This document shows, in pieces, positions 13,071-24,860 of a stretch of DNA of 64,000 nucleotides. Location: the NCBI GenBank assembly GCA_947000775.1, contig CAMQGK010000638.1:22150001-22214000 (forward strand). The letters run 5' to 3'. A model generated the notes under the pieces. The model had not been told where the DNA came from and did no database searches. It saw only the letters and a program-made list of their open reading frames with translations. Both the position numbers and the translations under genes were made by a program. How positions within the stretch are numbered: the first letter of the stretch is position 1; each line of letters starts with the position of its first letter. This DNA comes from Pterois miles (taxonomy: Eukaryota; Chordata; Actinopteri; Perciformes; Scorpaenidae).

Positions 13071-13496
13071 TGCCAGTCAGTGCTTTCACGAACGAGTGAG
13101 GAGCGAGCGCTGAGTTCAGGAAAGGTCACTCAACCGTGCACAGTATCATTGCACAATGCATACTTAAACCACAGATAAAAAGGCACAATACAAAACTGGC
13201 ATTTTTATGCCCCAGCAATAAAAGTTTGGATTTTTGTTAAAATTTGCAGTGCAGTGCTGTGGTGTAGTATTACCCAACTTGACATAAAAATAACTCCTAA
13301 ATAATGTGATTTAATACAATTTATGAAGCATTTTATGTCCAAACACCACTTTTCTTCATGTCCCACAACTGTGAGCTACTTCAGTTATAATATTAGATTA
13401 TTTCATACGGAATTGGTTCATATACATAAAACTTTACACCATGTTAAAATTATTTGTTTTCAAATAATTTATATGATTTTTAATGGGCCTGTCCCA

Positions 13497-13890
13497 CACT
13501 TCTCCTTTGGCGCCTTCAAATAAAAGTCAAGCTCGTGTTGCGTAGAGTTCAAGTGGTCAAGTCATGAGAACACTGTTGCTAAGCAACGGCAATATTAACG
13601 TTACTTTCAGCATCTAGAAGCCACAGAGGTTAACGATTTAGCAAGCTAGCAAGCAGGTAACATAATGTAGGACAACGACATAATGACAAAGGTGAGCGAT
13701 GAGGTCACTGAGAATATCAACATTTTCCTCAGACATATTATAAAATTACCAAGAAAAACAATATTCAACTAAAATTACAATATATCCACTTATTATGCGC
13801 CAAAAAATTAACTTCCATGGCCTCCACTGTTTCTGACAACATCAACAAACGCGTCACAACTCACAACCACTCTCAAACCTAGCCTAGCAG
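13497..13890 (+). mobile_element. Non-autonomous DNA element J, copy 2
   Basis: It starts with TTGGCGCCTTCAAATAAAA, a variant of the TGGTGCCTTCAAATG terminus of the 33.5-kb copy. It shares AAGTGGTCAAGTCATGA, TCAACATTTTCCTCAGA, and AACTTCCATGGCCTCCAC with the other copies. The right end is truncated near 13890, so no right terminal repeat remains. Confidence 0.65.
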
Positions 13891-14083
13891 ACCTTGCTAG
13901 CTGCCATTGATCTGCAACACTGATAAAAATGTGATTTCTTTAAATTGCAATATCTGTCATAAAAAATAACTTATTTCACCTTTTTTTGGATGAAGACTGA
14001 CTTTTTCACTTTTTTCAGCTTTTTCAGCATGTAGAGAAAATCATGAAATCCCCTATTTAAAAAGAATGTTTTTATATCAATAT

Positions 14084-14790
14084 TAGGGCTGTCAAAGATA
14101 ACACAATAATGACAAATTTGTATTAACGCCATTAATTTCCTTAACACATTAATGCAACTTGCAATCTTTAGGTTGTAGCAAGCTCAGTTTTAGCTAGACT
14201 GACGATTCTGGTATCATATGGATCTAAAAAGCCTAAATAATTCATTCAGTCATACTAGCTTGTAATGAAGGAGGTTAAATAACACTCCAAATCTGGGCTA
14301 AATTTTGGTGAGGAAAAACTGGCATGGCCATGTTCAAAGGTGTCCCTTGACCTCCGACCTCATGTGAATGTAAATGGGTTCTCTGGGTACCCATGAGTCT
14401 CTCCATTTACAGACATGTCTACTTTATGATAACCACATGCACTTTGGATCAAGTCATAGTCAAGTCAGGACACTGACACACTGACAGCTGTTGTTGCCTG
14501 TTGGATTTGAGTTTGCCATGTTATGATTTGAGCATATTTTTATGCTGAATATAGTACCTGTGAGGGTTTCTGGACAATATTTTTCATTTATTTGTGTTGG
14601 TAATTGATTTCCAATAATAAGTATATACATACATTTGCATGAAGCAGCATATTTTTCCACTCCCATGTTGATAAGAGTATTAAATACTTGAAAAATCTAT
14701 TTTTAACATACATTTTGAACAGATTCAAAAATGTGTGAATAATTTGTGACTAATTGTGATTAACTGTGGACAATCATGCTATTAATCAAA
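14084..14790 (+). mobile_element. hAT-like MITE A, near full-length copy
   Basis: The element begins TAGGGCTGTCAAAG and ends in the 'gattaactgtggacaatcatgc..attaatc' tail that in other copies (47569, 57123, 57396) leads to ATTGACAGCCCT, giving TAGGGCTGTCA/TGACAGCCCTA inverted ends. Internal landmarks are CTTGACCTCCGACCTCA, GGGTACCCATGAGTCT and AGTACCTGTGAGGGTTTCTG. The terminal bases of the right end are decayed here. It has no coding capacity, so it would depend on a transposase from elsewhere. Confidence 0.75.
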
Positions 14791-15669
14791 CTACTACAAA
14801 CTATATTAAAGACTATGTATTACATACTCTGATGGTTATAATTAAAATTCATTTAGATTGCTTTTTGTGACTGTAGTTGCAGGAACACCCTTGCATGTCT
14901 CACCCTGCATTATGCTTGTCACGCCACTAGGTGGCAGTCCTGAACCAGCCCTCTTCCACCCACTCTGCTTCATTCCCACACTCCTCCTCCTCCTCCTCCA
15001 CCCACTGCTGGTTTAATTACTGGCATGAAAGAGGGAGCCTGCTTGTTCTGTTCGCTCCTCATAGACCATCATCATACCTCTGATTGAGATAGACACTCTT
15101 GTTTTGCTGTCAAAGCTGTTTCCAAATAAAGAATAGCCGGGTAAAATCATTTAAAAATGGAGCAACACTGAAAATAGCAGCTGCCCCTATCTTCCTGACC
15201 TTCTTTGCCAATTATCTTTTCATTCAAAGTAATCTCATTATGAAGAATGAAAGAAAATCAAATGTATCTCTGCTGGTTTTTCCATTTGAATACAACAGCT
15301 CAGTTTCCACTCCAGGAGACGGACAGCGTCTGACCTAAGTTATTAATTTTGCAGGTAAACCAAAGGTGTCATAACCATCAGGCGGCGGCGTCTGCTGCTG
15401 CCGCACCTCCTGACCTGCATGAGCACTATAAACAACATCTGAGACGAAAGGGAGCATGTAGGTTATCAGACACTTTCACCAGCTGTGACAAAAAGATAGC
15501 CTGGAAGTGTGTCTGACACCGTGGCTGTATTGGTAGATTTGTCAGTGTCAGCCCCGCTCCCTCAGCATGGGTTTAATATCATGGAGGGGGGAAAAAAGTG
15601 TGATCCATCCAAGTTAACCCTACAACTGTGTGGGAAGGGAAACAACACCGGCCAGATCTGTTTCCATTG
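14791..15669. other. Intergenic, no gene recognised
   Basis: Unique sequence, including a CTCCTC run near 14984-15000. The block 15100-15350 is moderately complex but has no clear motif cluster or ORF of interest. Confidence 0.4.
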
Positions 15670-16030
15670 TCGCTGCACCCTTTTATGAAGCTGATTTAGT
15701 GTGAGCCCAGAAGCGTGTCTTGTGCTCGGCTACATGATTTGAGCCAGGGTGGAGAATGGGATACAAGCACGACTCTATACAAAAGCCCCCTGCGCTCGGG
15801 TCGCAGTGGCGAGCCTCTGACCTCTCCCTCTCAATGGGCATTGTGTGGGCCCCGTGGATCGGAGGGTAAAACAATCCGTATAGGTTTAACAGGCATGAAG
15901 CAGGATAGATAAAGCTGGGAAGAAGAAGCTGTCGTCCGAGCCAAAGGGCCTTGCCCTCAGTGTGCCATGGGGTCAAGGGCAGTGGGGTAATCTGCAGGGG
16001 GAAGAGGTCACCAACATATAGACACCGGCT
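15670..16030. promoter_or_regulatory. Candidate conserved non-coding element
   Basis: A GC-balanced unique block without repeat matches. A minus-strand ORF of 150 codons (to 16135) spans it, and a 65-codon ORF runs on the + strand. Neither shows a known domain, and the minus-strand ORF has many Cys/His/Pro residues without pattern, as expected by chance. Conserved non-coding sequence or an unrecognised exon are both possible. Confidence 0.25.
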
Positions 16031-16137
16031 GCAACACAGACTCATGGTAATTTGTGAAATAGTCAGAAAATTTAATCTAATTGGTTTGTGTACCCAGACA
16101 TGAACTTCCCTTTTATTTTGAGACGCACAGCACAACT

Positions 16138-16495
16138 GGCAGTTTGGGTTAAAATAACTCCAGAAGTGACATAACGTATGTATGGAAGTTACGTGATAAA
16201 AACTACACAGTAAGGTTTCCGAAAAGATGGCAGTTCAGATTAAAATAACACCAGAAGGGATGTAATTTACAGAAGTTATATGACAAGAACTACTCAGTTA
16301 GGCTAAGGAAAAGACTGACTTGGTTAGGCTTCAGCAGCAAAACTACTCAGATGGATTAGTAAAATATTGTGGTTTGGGTTAGAATAACTCTGAAAGTGCC
16401 TTAACTGAAGTACGGAAGTTACGCGGCAAAAACTACATAGTTAGGTTTATAAAAAGATGCCGGTTTGGGTTCAAATAATATCGGAAGTTATGGTT
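16138..16495 (+). repeat. 91-bp degenerate tandem repeat, ~4 units
   Basis: Units with the core GTTTGGGTTAAAATAACTCC ... GGAAGTTACG..AAAAACTACACAGTTAGG begin near 16138, 16229, 16371 and 16462. Spacing is 91 bases between the first two and the last two. The second unit is longer by about 51 bases because of an inserted part-unit (TTGGTTAGGCTTCAGCAGCA). Units are diverged, so this is an old array. Confidence 0.75.
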
Positions 16496-17319
16496 CAGAA
16501 TTATGTGGATTACATACAATTTTTTGTGCTGATTATCGCAAAAAATGTGAAATGTACACAATTCAGTACATTAAATATCGTCACTATTTCACAACCTGCT
16601 TTGTGACTGGGCTGGTAAAACAGAAGCTGGCTGAAGTACCTGGATCATCTTTGGAGCTACGATCATTTGCTAATCTCAGTTTTATGGAGTCTTCTGGTTT
16701 TGAATCGCTATACGAAGAGAAAGCAATGGCCACCATTCCACCAGCCCAGACGAGGGGATTAGTATGCTATGACCTGCTTTACAGCACAAACAATAGCTTC
16801 TCATTTGTTTTTCATCTGTCACCTCAAAGTTTCACGCATCCCACCTTCGTCGAAGTGTGTGTTTTTGCAACATATGTAAAGATGAGACCATGCATTCATA
16901 TAGTCTCACTGATGTAACCTACTTGTTTTTAGTCATTCTGGTCTAAAAAAAAAAAAATAAGTCAATCTACAGCTGAATTCCAGGATTAGCCCCTGTGTCA
17001 AATTAATTCAGTTTTACCGGGCTATGGAACAGATGGCTGTTTCATTCAGGACTCAGGGTAGTTTTGTTGCCTGGCAATGTCCAGCCAAACCAAATCAAAG
17101 ACCATAAACTGTCACTTAGGGGCAGTGGAATCTGGTTTTGCACGCAATCTGACTGCGAAAGCATATCGGTCATCTTCATACGACCACATCACAACGGGGG
17201 CACAAATTAATTGATGGTTGAGATTCAAAAGCTGATAAGGTGCTACTCACAAAATAAAAAGGCTATAACAAATCCAGAGTGCAGCAAAAGTAGCTATAAA
17301 CCACATGTTATGGGGATAT
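16496..17319. other. Intergenic, no gene recognised
   Basis: A 150-codon + strand ORF (16465-16917) starts inside the 91-bp array. Its protein has no recognisable domain and its composition follows the AT-rich DNA, so it is not called as a gene. The rest is unique sequence. Confidence 0.4.
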
Positions 17320-18625
17320 TTTTGTGACATAGGTGATAAAATACAGTATGAGACACATTTGAAGGGCACAGATGTACTTTAAAGGCCCTACAGGAATATT
17401 GTGGAGTATCTTTTTGTTGGAGAGTGTTATTTTAGATAGCTTACCTTCTGTATTCACCAAAATAATCAGAAATTAAAGGATTTAAATGCCAAATAGCTAG
17501 AGTTTAGGTTTAAATGTCAGTTGAAGGACATAAAAATGGGAATTAAAATGATATTCTATTTGATTTCTACTATAATAAGTTCTATTTTATCCTTAAACGC
17601 TATGAAAAGTTATAACTGTTAATATTTGTTTATACATGCCTCAATATGCAGTAGATTCATCTCTTCAAAGAAAAATATTCATTGTAAAATTACAGTAATA
17701 ATGTCAAATTATGGTGAAGATAATACAGTTTATTTTACACTTTATGTTGTTTTTCTGACAGTATTTTCTGTTTTTCAACAGACATTATGTGGCGCCCCTG
17801 CTGCTGGAAAGTTTCCATTATTTGACACTTTTTTTGGTGATACAATACAGTATGAGACACATTTGAGGGGCACAGATGTACTTTAAAGGCCCTACAGGAA
17901 TATTATGCAGTGTCGTTTTGTTGGAGAGTGTTATTTTAGATAGCTTACCTTCGATATTCATCAAAATAATAAGAAATGAAAGGATTTAAAGGCTAAATAG
18001 CTACAGTTTAGGTTTAAATGTCAGTTGAAGGACATGAAAATGTGAATTATAACAATATTCTATTAAATTTCCACTATATTATGTTCTATTTTATCCTTAT
18101 ACAGTTATGAAAAGCTGCATATGATACTATATTGTACCGTTAATATTTGTTTATACATGCTTCACTATGCAGTAGATTCATCTTTTAAAGGTAAAATATT
18201 TCTTGTAAAATTTCAGTAATAAAGGCTAATTATGGTAATGATAATACAGGTTTTTTTTACACTTTATTTATGATCTTTTTCTGACAGCACTTTTCCGTTT
18301 TCAGCAGACAATTTTGCGGCACCCCTGCTGCAATAAAATGTGAGCTGCTGCAAAAATATGAGACACATTTGAGTGGCACAGATGTACTTTAAAGGCCCTA
18401 CAGGAATATTACGAAGTGTCTTTTTTATTGGAGTGTTAGATAGCTTATCTACTAAATCCACCAAAATAATCAGAAATGAGAGGATTTAAATGCCAAATAG
18501 CTACAGTTTAGGTTCAAATGTCAGTTGAAGGACATGAAAATGGGAATTAAAATAAAAAGTCCACCATGTTAGATTTTATTTTATCCTTATATGGCTATGA
18601 AAACTTACATATCGCTGTTCAGTAG
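17320..18625 (+). repeat. ~504-bp tandem repeat, ~2.6 units
   Basis: The landmark TATGAGACACATTTGA ... GCACAGATGTACTTTAAAGG starts at 17347, 17851 and 18357, giving periods of 504 and 506. Each unit contains GGTTTAAATGTCAGTTGAAG and ATACATGC..CAATATGCAGTAG, and ends in a GC-richer block (GGCGCCCCTGCTGCTGG at about 17791). The third unit is cut short near 18625. No unit has an intact ORF. Confidence 0.85.
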
Positions 18626-19019
18626 ACTCAGTCTGTTAATGTAGTGGACAATGAGTGCTGAATAATTTGCTATGTAGGCAGTTTTGTTGAATAAATTGAT
18701 ATGTCTCCACTCTATGTGTGAGTCATTATTTTATTATGTGATTACTATGTTCATTATGTCCAGCAAACTTGCTCTAAAATGAGTATGAACTCCAGTGTGG
18801 GTGCTGTGTTTCTGGGCCTGCTTGTTGTATAGGGCTTCTCCACTCTCTCTCTCTCCACTCTGTCTCTAAGTCTCTCTACCACTCTCTCTCATTGAGTCAA
18901 GGCGGGAGTTTACAGGAACAGCAGGCAGGCAGGGCCTTGTCACACCGCGGAACAACACAGGAATGTATTGTATGCGTTAGAAAGACAGGACAGCTGGGGC
19001 AAAATAGTGCGCCAAGTTC
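18626..19019. other. Intergenic, no gene recognised
   Basis: A CT-rich patch near 18838-18893 precedes the CpG-rich block. Nothing coding seen. Confidence 0.4.
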
Positions 19020-19440
19020 CCAAAACCTGACCTCCTGGTGTTGAAACGCACCCTAATAACAAACCCGCGAAAGGACGATCAGAATTAACTATTACAGTTT
19101 ATTTTACGTGGCGCTTTGTGTTGCGTTACGTGTCGTTTTTTTATGCTGTAAAACAAGAGTCACATACACGCACACAAGTGAGCCGCGGAGGAATCCTTAA
19201 GGTTGCCAGTGAGTGCTGCGGCGCTGAAAGCACACACAGTAAATTGAGGCTCCGGCTTGGTGGAAAACCCGGACTGGAGTTTGATTTTAATCTGAAGCAA
19301 AAACGCGTTTTAAAAGTGGAAAAATAAAAGAGAAAAGTATAATAGTGGTTTACTCCGCCAGATAAATATCCTATACCAACTTGTGACGGTAAAACCGCTC
19401 GTATTTCAACGTGTTTTCACAGTTTTAGCCTCTGTTTGTG
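19020..19440. promoter_or_regulatory. CpG-rich patch, candidate distal promoter
   Basis: CpG dinucleotides are dense here (for example ACGTGGCGC, GCGTTACGTGTCG, GCCGCGG, GCGGCGCTG, AAACGCGTT) compared with the flanks. The sequence is not repetitive. A 69-codon + strand ORF (19118-19327) has no known domain. It could be the promoter of a non-coding RNA, a distal arid1a promoter, or a hypomethylated enhancer. There is no initiator or splice donor that I would rely on. Confidence 0.25.
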
Positions 19441-20009
19441 CTAATGAACTGCCTCTGTAGTGGAGGGAGCGGTTGCTGTACTATGACCTCTATCTAGACT
19501 TGACAATCTCTGGCTCAACTGTGAGCCCAGACACCAGCCACAGAGAGACTGGAACTGGTTTTACTGGTGGTGGACATCCCCATGTCAAGAATAGCCCGAA
19601 GGTCAGTTTGCAGTCCACAAAATGTCCCACACAAATAAAATGAGTGTGAATTAACCACTCCACACACTTCTGAAGCCTCTGCACCAGGGCAGACGTGTTA
19701 TAGTGTCGTGGAAAAGTTGGCACAGCGTTAACCTCCTTTTAGCCTAAACTTTAAGGCTAGTTTTCTTACCATAAGTTGCTATAAACAAACAATAGTCCAA
19801 ACAATACATATCTACTTGTTAGTGAATCATAATAAAGATAACCTTCCCACATTTATCTTAATACATGTGGTGCTTTGTTCCATAGAGTTGAACATGCACT
19901 TAATTCTCTTTATAATAAATGGGTGAAGACTTGTAAAAAAATTGGTATGGTGTTTGAAATACGATATGTAGTTATTCCTCATAATGAATTACCCTATATT
20001 ATTTCTGTT

Positions 20010-20470
20010 AAAGTTCGATAATGTAGGATTTGGCTTCATCTAGCGGTGAGTTGAGGAGATTGCAACCAGCTGAAGCCTCTCCCGTGTGCCATGCATGTTG
20101 GAGAGCTATGGCGGCCGACGTGAAAACACAAATAGCCATCTGGAGAAGAGCCAGTGCACAGATTGTGTGTATACATGGGAGGCGAGTGGTGAAGTATGAG
20201 TTAGAGAGCGGCAGCGATGGGAGCAAGCAACATTATTAAGTCTGGTCCAAGCAGGAAAAGTTAACAGAGTTTGGTTTGTCCGTTCTGGGCTACTGTAGAA
20301 ACATGGCGGTGCAACTTGGCGGACTCCATGGAGAGGACCTGCTTCCTGTGCAGATATAAACGGCTCATTCTAAGGTAACTAAAATAACCATATTTATTTT
20401 CAGGAAATTATACACTAAAGAAAACATCTTATTAATATTATATTCCATTTCTGCCAATAGATCTAACTCT
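20010..20470 (+). repeat. Interspersed repeat L, copy 1
   Basis: Characteristic segments are GGCTTCATCTAGCGGTGAG, TTGGTTTGTCCGTTCTGGGC, GTAGAAACATGGCGGTGCAA and TATACACTAAAGAAAACATC. The same element is present in reverse at 23284-23650. I recall it as frequent in percomorph genomes. The two overlapping short ORFs inside are not genes. Confidence 0.65.
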
Positions 20471-20639
20471 AATGTTTTTTTATTATTATTATTTGTCTTC
20501 ACTCTCCTTATTGTAATTTGTATGTTTCAATATCCACCTTTACCCTTCATTTGAATTATTCTTTTTGCTGCATTATGCAGCAGTCTACTTTCATGTCAAG
20601 GATTTTATGAGCAAACAGAAGTGTTAGTCATTAATTTTG

Positions 20640-21065
20640 CATCCAAGTTTATATGCATACCGAGCTGCTGGGGCAGCTATGTAACAAAACCAGAGCCAGT
20701 GTGGCTAAAGAGCGCGTTGAAGGCCAGGTCTGCGTGACCACAGACATGTTTAGCTCTACCGTATCTAGACGGCGGCTCTCGTCTTGTACAATCTCTCCAG
20801 TCTGCCTGCCCTGGAATGCCGCCACTGACGGCGATTCTTCTCTGGAACAACAGGGAATTATTTGGAAAGGGTGGCAAAATCAACACACCGTCTGTCGATT
20901 ATCCCCCTGCTATTCTTGGTCCTTTGGCTCCACTGTGTTTTTCAGAGCATCAAAGGCCCATCGGAGATGTCGGCCTAAAGGGAGGCGATGCACAGTTTAA
21001 TCAAACATTCGGGGTGCCTCTGTGTTCACTGTCATGTGCCACAGCTTTCAAAGACATGACACATT
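20640..21065. promoter_or_regulatory. Candidate conserved non-coding element
   Basis: Unique, information-rich sequence, with GCGATTCTTCTCTGGAACAA, GGTGGCAAAATCAACACACC and CAGTTTAATCAAACATTCG. Several overlapping ORFs (up to 115 codons) run through on both strands, but none looks like a domain and none has consistent splice sites. Conserved non-coding sequence is the favoured reading; an exon of an unknown gene is the alternative. Confidence 0.28.
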
Positions 21066-21389
21066 AAGACAAACCATGGGGAGAAATCACCCCCTTTGGA
21101 GCGAGGAGACTTCAAACATTTACTGTATGCACATGGGTCTTTTGTTGTTTTTTTTTAAGACACATGGATCTGCATTGAGGTGTTGAAATGCAACCAAGAA
21201 CATATTTGGGTGCACTTAAAAGAGATGAAATCCTCTCATCCATTTCTGCATCATAGAGAACCATAATTTATGTCACCCCTGGGATGAATGTGATGGTGTA
21301 GCCAAGAAAATATATGTATTTTTCTTTCTCTTGATCGCATTGATGGGCCAGGACTTGTTATAAAGTCTCACACAGTTACAGCATGTTAC

Positions 21390-21720
21390 ATGACATTTGA
21401 TAAAGGATCCAGAGTTAGTGTCGTGGCTGCGCTGCTGTTTTGATTTGGACTCCATCACTCAGTGCGTTTACTATTGTGACTGTATGCCGCCGCCTGGCCT
21501 GATAATACCCTTTCTCTATCCAGGCCCTTTTCTTGACTGTCACGTCTGGTTGACACAAAGTGCTGCCACACGGATGGGGGGTTCACCCATCCCTTGAAAG
21601 CCCAGCTGTCAGTGGTTACATAATAGCAGAGCCTTGTTGGGCTCGCCGGACAGCTTTGTGCGCCTGTCACTGAATGTGATTGTGGGTAAGATTAAGCGGC
21701 GGGTGAGAAGCCACAGTTAA
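21390..21720. promoter_or_regulatory. Candidate conserved non-coding element
   Basis: A unique block of balanced composition containing TCACTCAGTGCG, TGGCCTGATAATACCC and GTGATTGTGGGTAAGATTAA. Overlapping ORFs of 61-71 codons on both strands are not convincing. The call rests on sequence complexity only. Confidence 0.22.
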
Positions 21721-23283
21721 GGGGTTCCTACCTGGTCTCCAGCAGAGACGACAGAGCAAACAGTATCAGAGGGTTTTTGGAGAGCGCTTTAATGTGGCTC
21801 GGTGAGAATCATATCCCCTTTTCACATCGCGCATTGTGTTGGTGAGCAGTGTTTCTTGCTTGATGTTTTATGTATTGCCTAAGCAAAGACCTCCAAGGGA
21901 GCTGCATGGGCGGCTGATGAACAGAGCACAGTAGAAGTGAAATATTTGAACAAATGGCATTAACCAAATGCTATTTTTACATGGATTTTGCAGCATTGCT
22001 CTGCACTGATTCAGAAACCAAAGGCTGTGCTGAGTTTCTGTAGCCCACAGCTACAATCAATAACTGCTTATGAAATATCATGTAATGTAATGAATTCACC
22101 CAAAAGGGGGAAAAAGACACATTTGAAATCGCAACCCAACAGTTAAACAGCCAAGACAAGGACATGCACGTGATTCCAGTAAACATGATTTCATAATAAA
22201 TGTGTTATTGAGCTTGAAACCATAAAAATCATGGGTAGTGGGTGGTGGGTGGGGGTGTAAGGGTGGGGGGGGGCAATTTATTGTAGAGAGACCTGATTTC
22301 CCCAGGGCTTGTGTTGTTAATTCAGTGTATTATAGCACCGTTTATCCAAAGAGGGGGCTGCTTCAGTAGGGGTACCGTTCTCCCAGAGAGACGTCCAACT
22401 GATGGGGGGCCGGTGGTTTCTGCTGAACTGAGTCCCTTCAAAAGCTCCTCTGAATGCTCCATCTGCGGGTTGACAGGCGTCTCTTTTTAGGCCGCTTGAT
22501 GCTTCCACCTCCTCCATCTACCTCCTCTTCCTGCAACTCCAGACCAGCTTTTTCCTCTCTCCGCTGCTTATAACAGAGAGCCAAGCCTTACATTAAATCT
22601 GTGTTTCTGCATAACCGGCCTTGTATGTTTTTTTTTTTTTTCTCTCAGTCTGCCGGGTCCTGTCTCTCTTTCTCTTGCAGCAGTGGAAACAGCGCAAGCC
22701 TCACTATCAGCGCTTTCTGCACAACCTGAATTCCTCCAACACAACAGCAAATAAACAGCATTGCTAAAAGAGGAGGGGTACTGTGTAACAGTGCCATTTA
22801 AAGCTGTGGCTATGGAAACCCCTCCGTCTTCTCCACTTAATGTGTGTTTACGTTGCTGGGTTTGACTGACAGATAAAGGCACACTGGGGGAAGAGGCTCT
22901 TTTAAAATGCATTGTTTTCAGTGCCTCCTCCCTCCTTTTATTTATTTTCTCTTAAAATAGGCCTCTCTGGCAGGTTACAATGAGGCAGAATAAATTACTT
23001 AAGCTATATTTTGCCCTTCTTCCTTTGATTTGTACAGTTGCAGGACAGAAATTGCTCTACTCTGTGCCTGAAATTAAACATTGCTGTTGTCCCTGACTGT
23101 GTTCCTAGAGCCCCTTTTATTGTAACAGCCTCAGTGAGGATTGCGTATGTGGCGCCTGCTGCTATCAAACGAGGGATATGAAAATCTCTTGGAGAGGCAT
23201 TCAGCCAAATCTCTCAGTGAGAAGGTTCATGGTAAAGACACTGTCACACTGGGTTAATAATGAGGAGGTGCTGTGCATTTAAA
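21721..23283. other. Intergenic, no gene recognised
   Basis: It contains a G-rich patch (22229-22274) and a T-run near 22629. The unique stretch 23110-23270 could be another conserved element. A 114-codon minus-strand ORF (22568-22912) contains a Lys run from the T-tract and no known domain. Confidence 0.4.
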
Positions 23284-23650
23284 GGACCAGTGTGTAATAG
23301 GTAAAGGAATATAATATTAAGTATGTATTCTTTAGTGTATAATTGTTTTGTTAGTAGAATGAGCCGTTTATATGTACGTAGGGAGCGGGTCCTCTTCATG
23401 GAGCCCACCATGTTGCATCACTATGTTTCTTACAGTAGCCCAGAACAGAAAAACAAAACACTGTTAACTTTTCCTGCTTGGGCCGGAGTCGATAACGATA
23501 CTTGCTGCAGTTGCCGCTGCTCTCTGTCTCTTGCTTCACTACTCACTTCCCACGTACACACACACACACTGACTTTGCCCTAAATGACCTACGACCAACA
23601 ACTGGCTCTAGAGAGAGCCATTCGCATTTTTGTGTTGGCCATGTAAATAC
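23284..23650 (-). repeat. Interspersed repeat L, copy 2
   Basis: It is the reverse complement of the 20.0-20.5 kb copy: CTTTAGTGTATAATTG, AATGAGCCGTTTATATGTAC, GAGCGGGTCCTCTTCATGG, CACCATGTTGCATC and CAGTAGCCCAGAACAGA. The end carries AACTGGCTCTAGAGAGAGCC, present in the family but lost from copy 1. Confidence 0.65.
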
Positions 23651-23794
23651 CATGATGATGTGAAAGGTGTTTAGCATGCAAAGAGTACGCCTTTCGTAAT
23701 TTCCATGTGTCTTTTGTATGCCATGTATCCTGTACTGACTGCAGTGTAAACATATCTGCATATAAATGCAACGGTAAGAGTTACTGACAGAGTT

Positions 23795-24860
23795 AAAAAA
23801 GCAAGAAACACTGGCCTTTTATCCAGGAGACCCTTGTTAAAAACTGTTGTCGACCGGTGTTTTGTTTTGTAAATTACGTTGGTGACGTGTTTTCCTTAGT
23901 TTATTTACTTATTTTAAGCCCAACCATGATATTTTCTCTAACCCTAACTAAGTTGTCTTCTTGCCTAAATGAAAACACTAACATGCATACTCATGGCACA
24001 TGGAATATCCTTGTAATGTGATATTTATACGCCTTCCTGTGAGACCGGGTTGGACCACTACAGCTCTCCTACATGGTTGGCTGTTTGAGATCAGTGTTTT
24101 GTTTGGTTACGTTTAGTGATGTTTGTGACGCGTTTTCTGTACTTATGTTGTTTCCATGTGTATTTTACTTAGTTTATGTACTTATTTTAAACACCACCAT
24201 GACGTTTTTCCTAATCCTAACTAAGTTGTTTTGTTGTCTAAACCTAACTGCGGACGTTACCGTAGTTTTGTCGCATGGCATACAAAAGCGAAAAATCTAA
24301 AATACATCCTCATGCAGGCTGGTCTCATACACTGCTCAGAGTTACTGTATATCTACGACGAGTAACGTATTACAATTCATGCATTTCCTCAGTCAAATTG
24401 TGTAATCGTGAACCAGGAGTAGTAGGGAATGTCACGGGAGGAGGTCGGGGTGGATGGATGGGTCAAAAAATTCAGGATTTTCACCCAGGACACTGGCGTT
24501 CATGTCTGTTGTGAAACCATAAATCAACGTTCATTTGTTTGTCACTTGTTAGGTACTTAAATAACGCCACTTCTGAGTTATTTAAAGCCAAACTACAATC
24601 TTTTCCTAAACCTAACTAAGTAGTTTTGTTGCCAAGCTGAACTTTTCTGAAACCTAAGTAAGTAGTTCAGAAGACACTGTATGAATGTAGCAAGCGGAAA
24701 TTGCCACGTGTTGCTGTACATTCATCGGAAAACAAACAAGAAAAATGAGGAATAACTTTTTTGTTAGATATCATACGAACCGTTGACACACAGAATATCC
24801 TTGTAATGTTGTGCTATTAATACGCCTCCCTGTCAGACCAGGTTGATATTACGTAGTTTT
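23795..24860 (+). repeat. Cluster of interspersed repeat M copies
   Basis: The motif CCTAACTAAGTTGT(C/T)TT occurs at about 23944 and 24216, and a variant CCTAACTAAGTAGTTTTG at about 24611. GAATATCCTTGTAATGT plus ATACGCC(T)TCCTGT occurs at about 24003 and 24790. The middle part holds a duplicated unit of about 270 bases. The copies are diverged and have no coding capacity. Confidence 0.6.

Noticed and set aside
15683..16135. 150-codon minus-strand ORF
   Set aside because: No recognisable domain and no splice or initiation context; kept only as a candidate non-coding element.
16465..16917. 150-codon + strand ORF
   Set aside because: It begins in the 91-bp tandem repeat and shows no protein family features.
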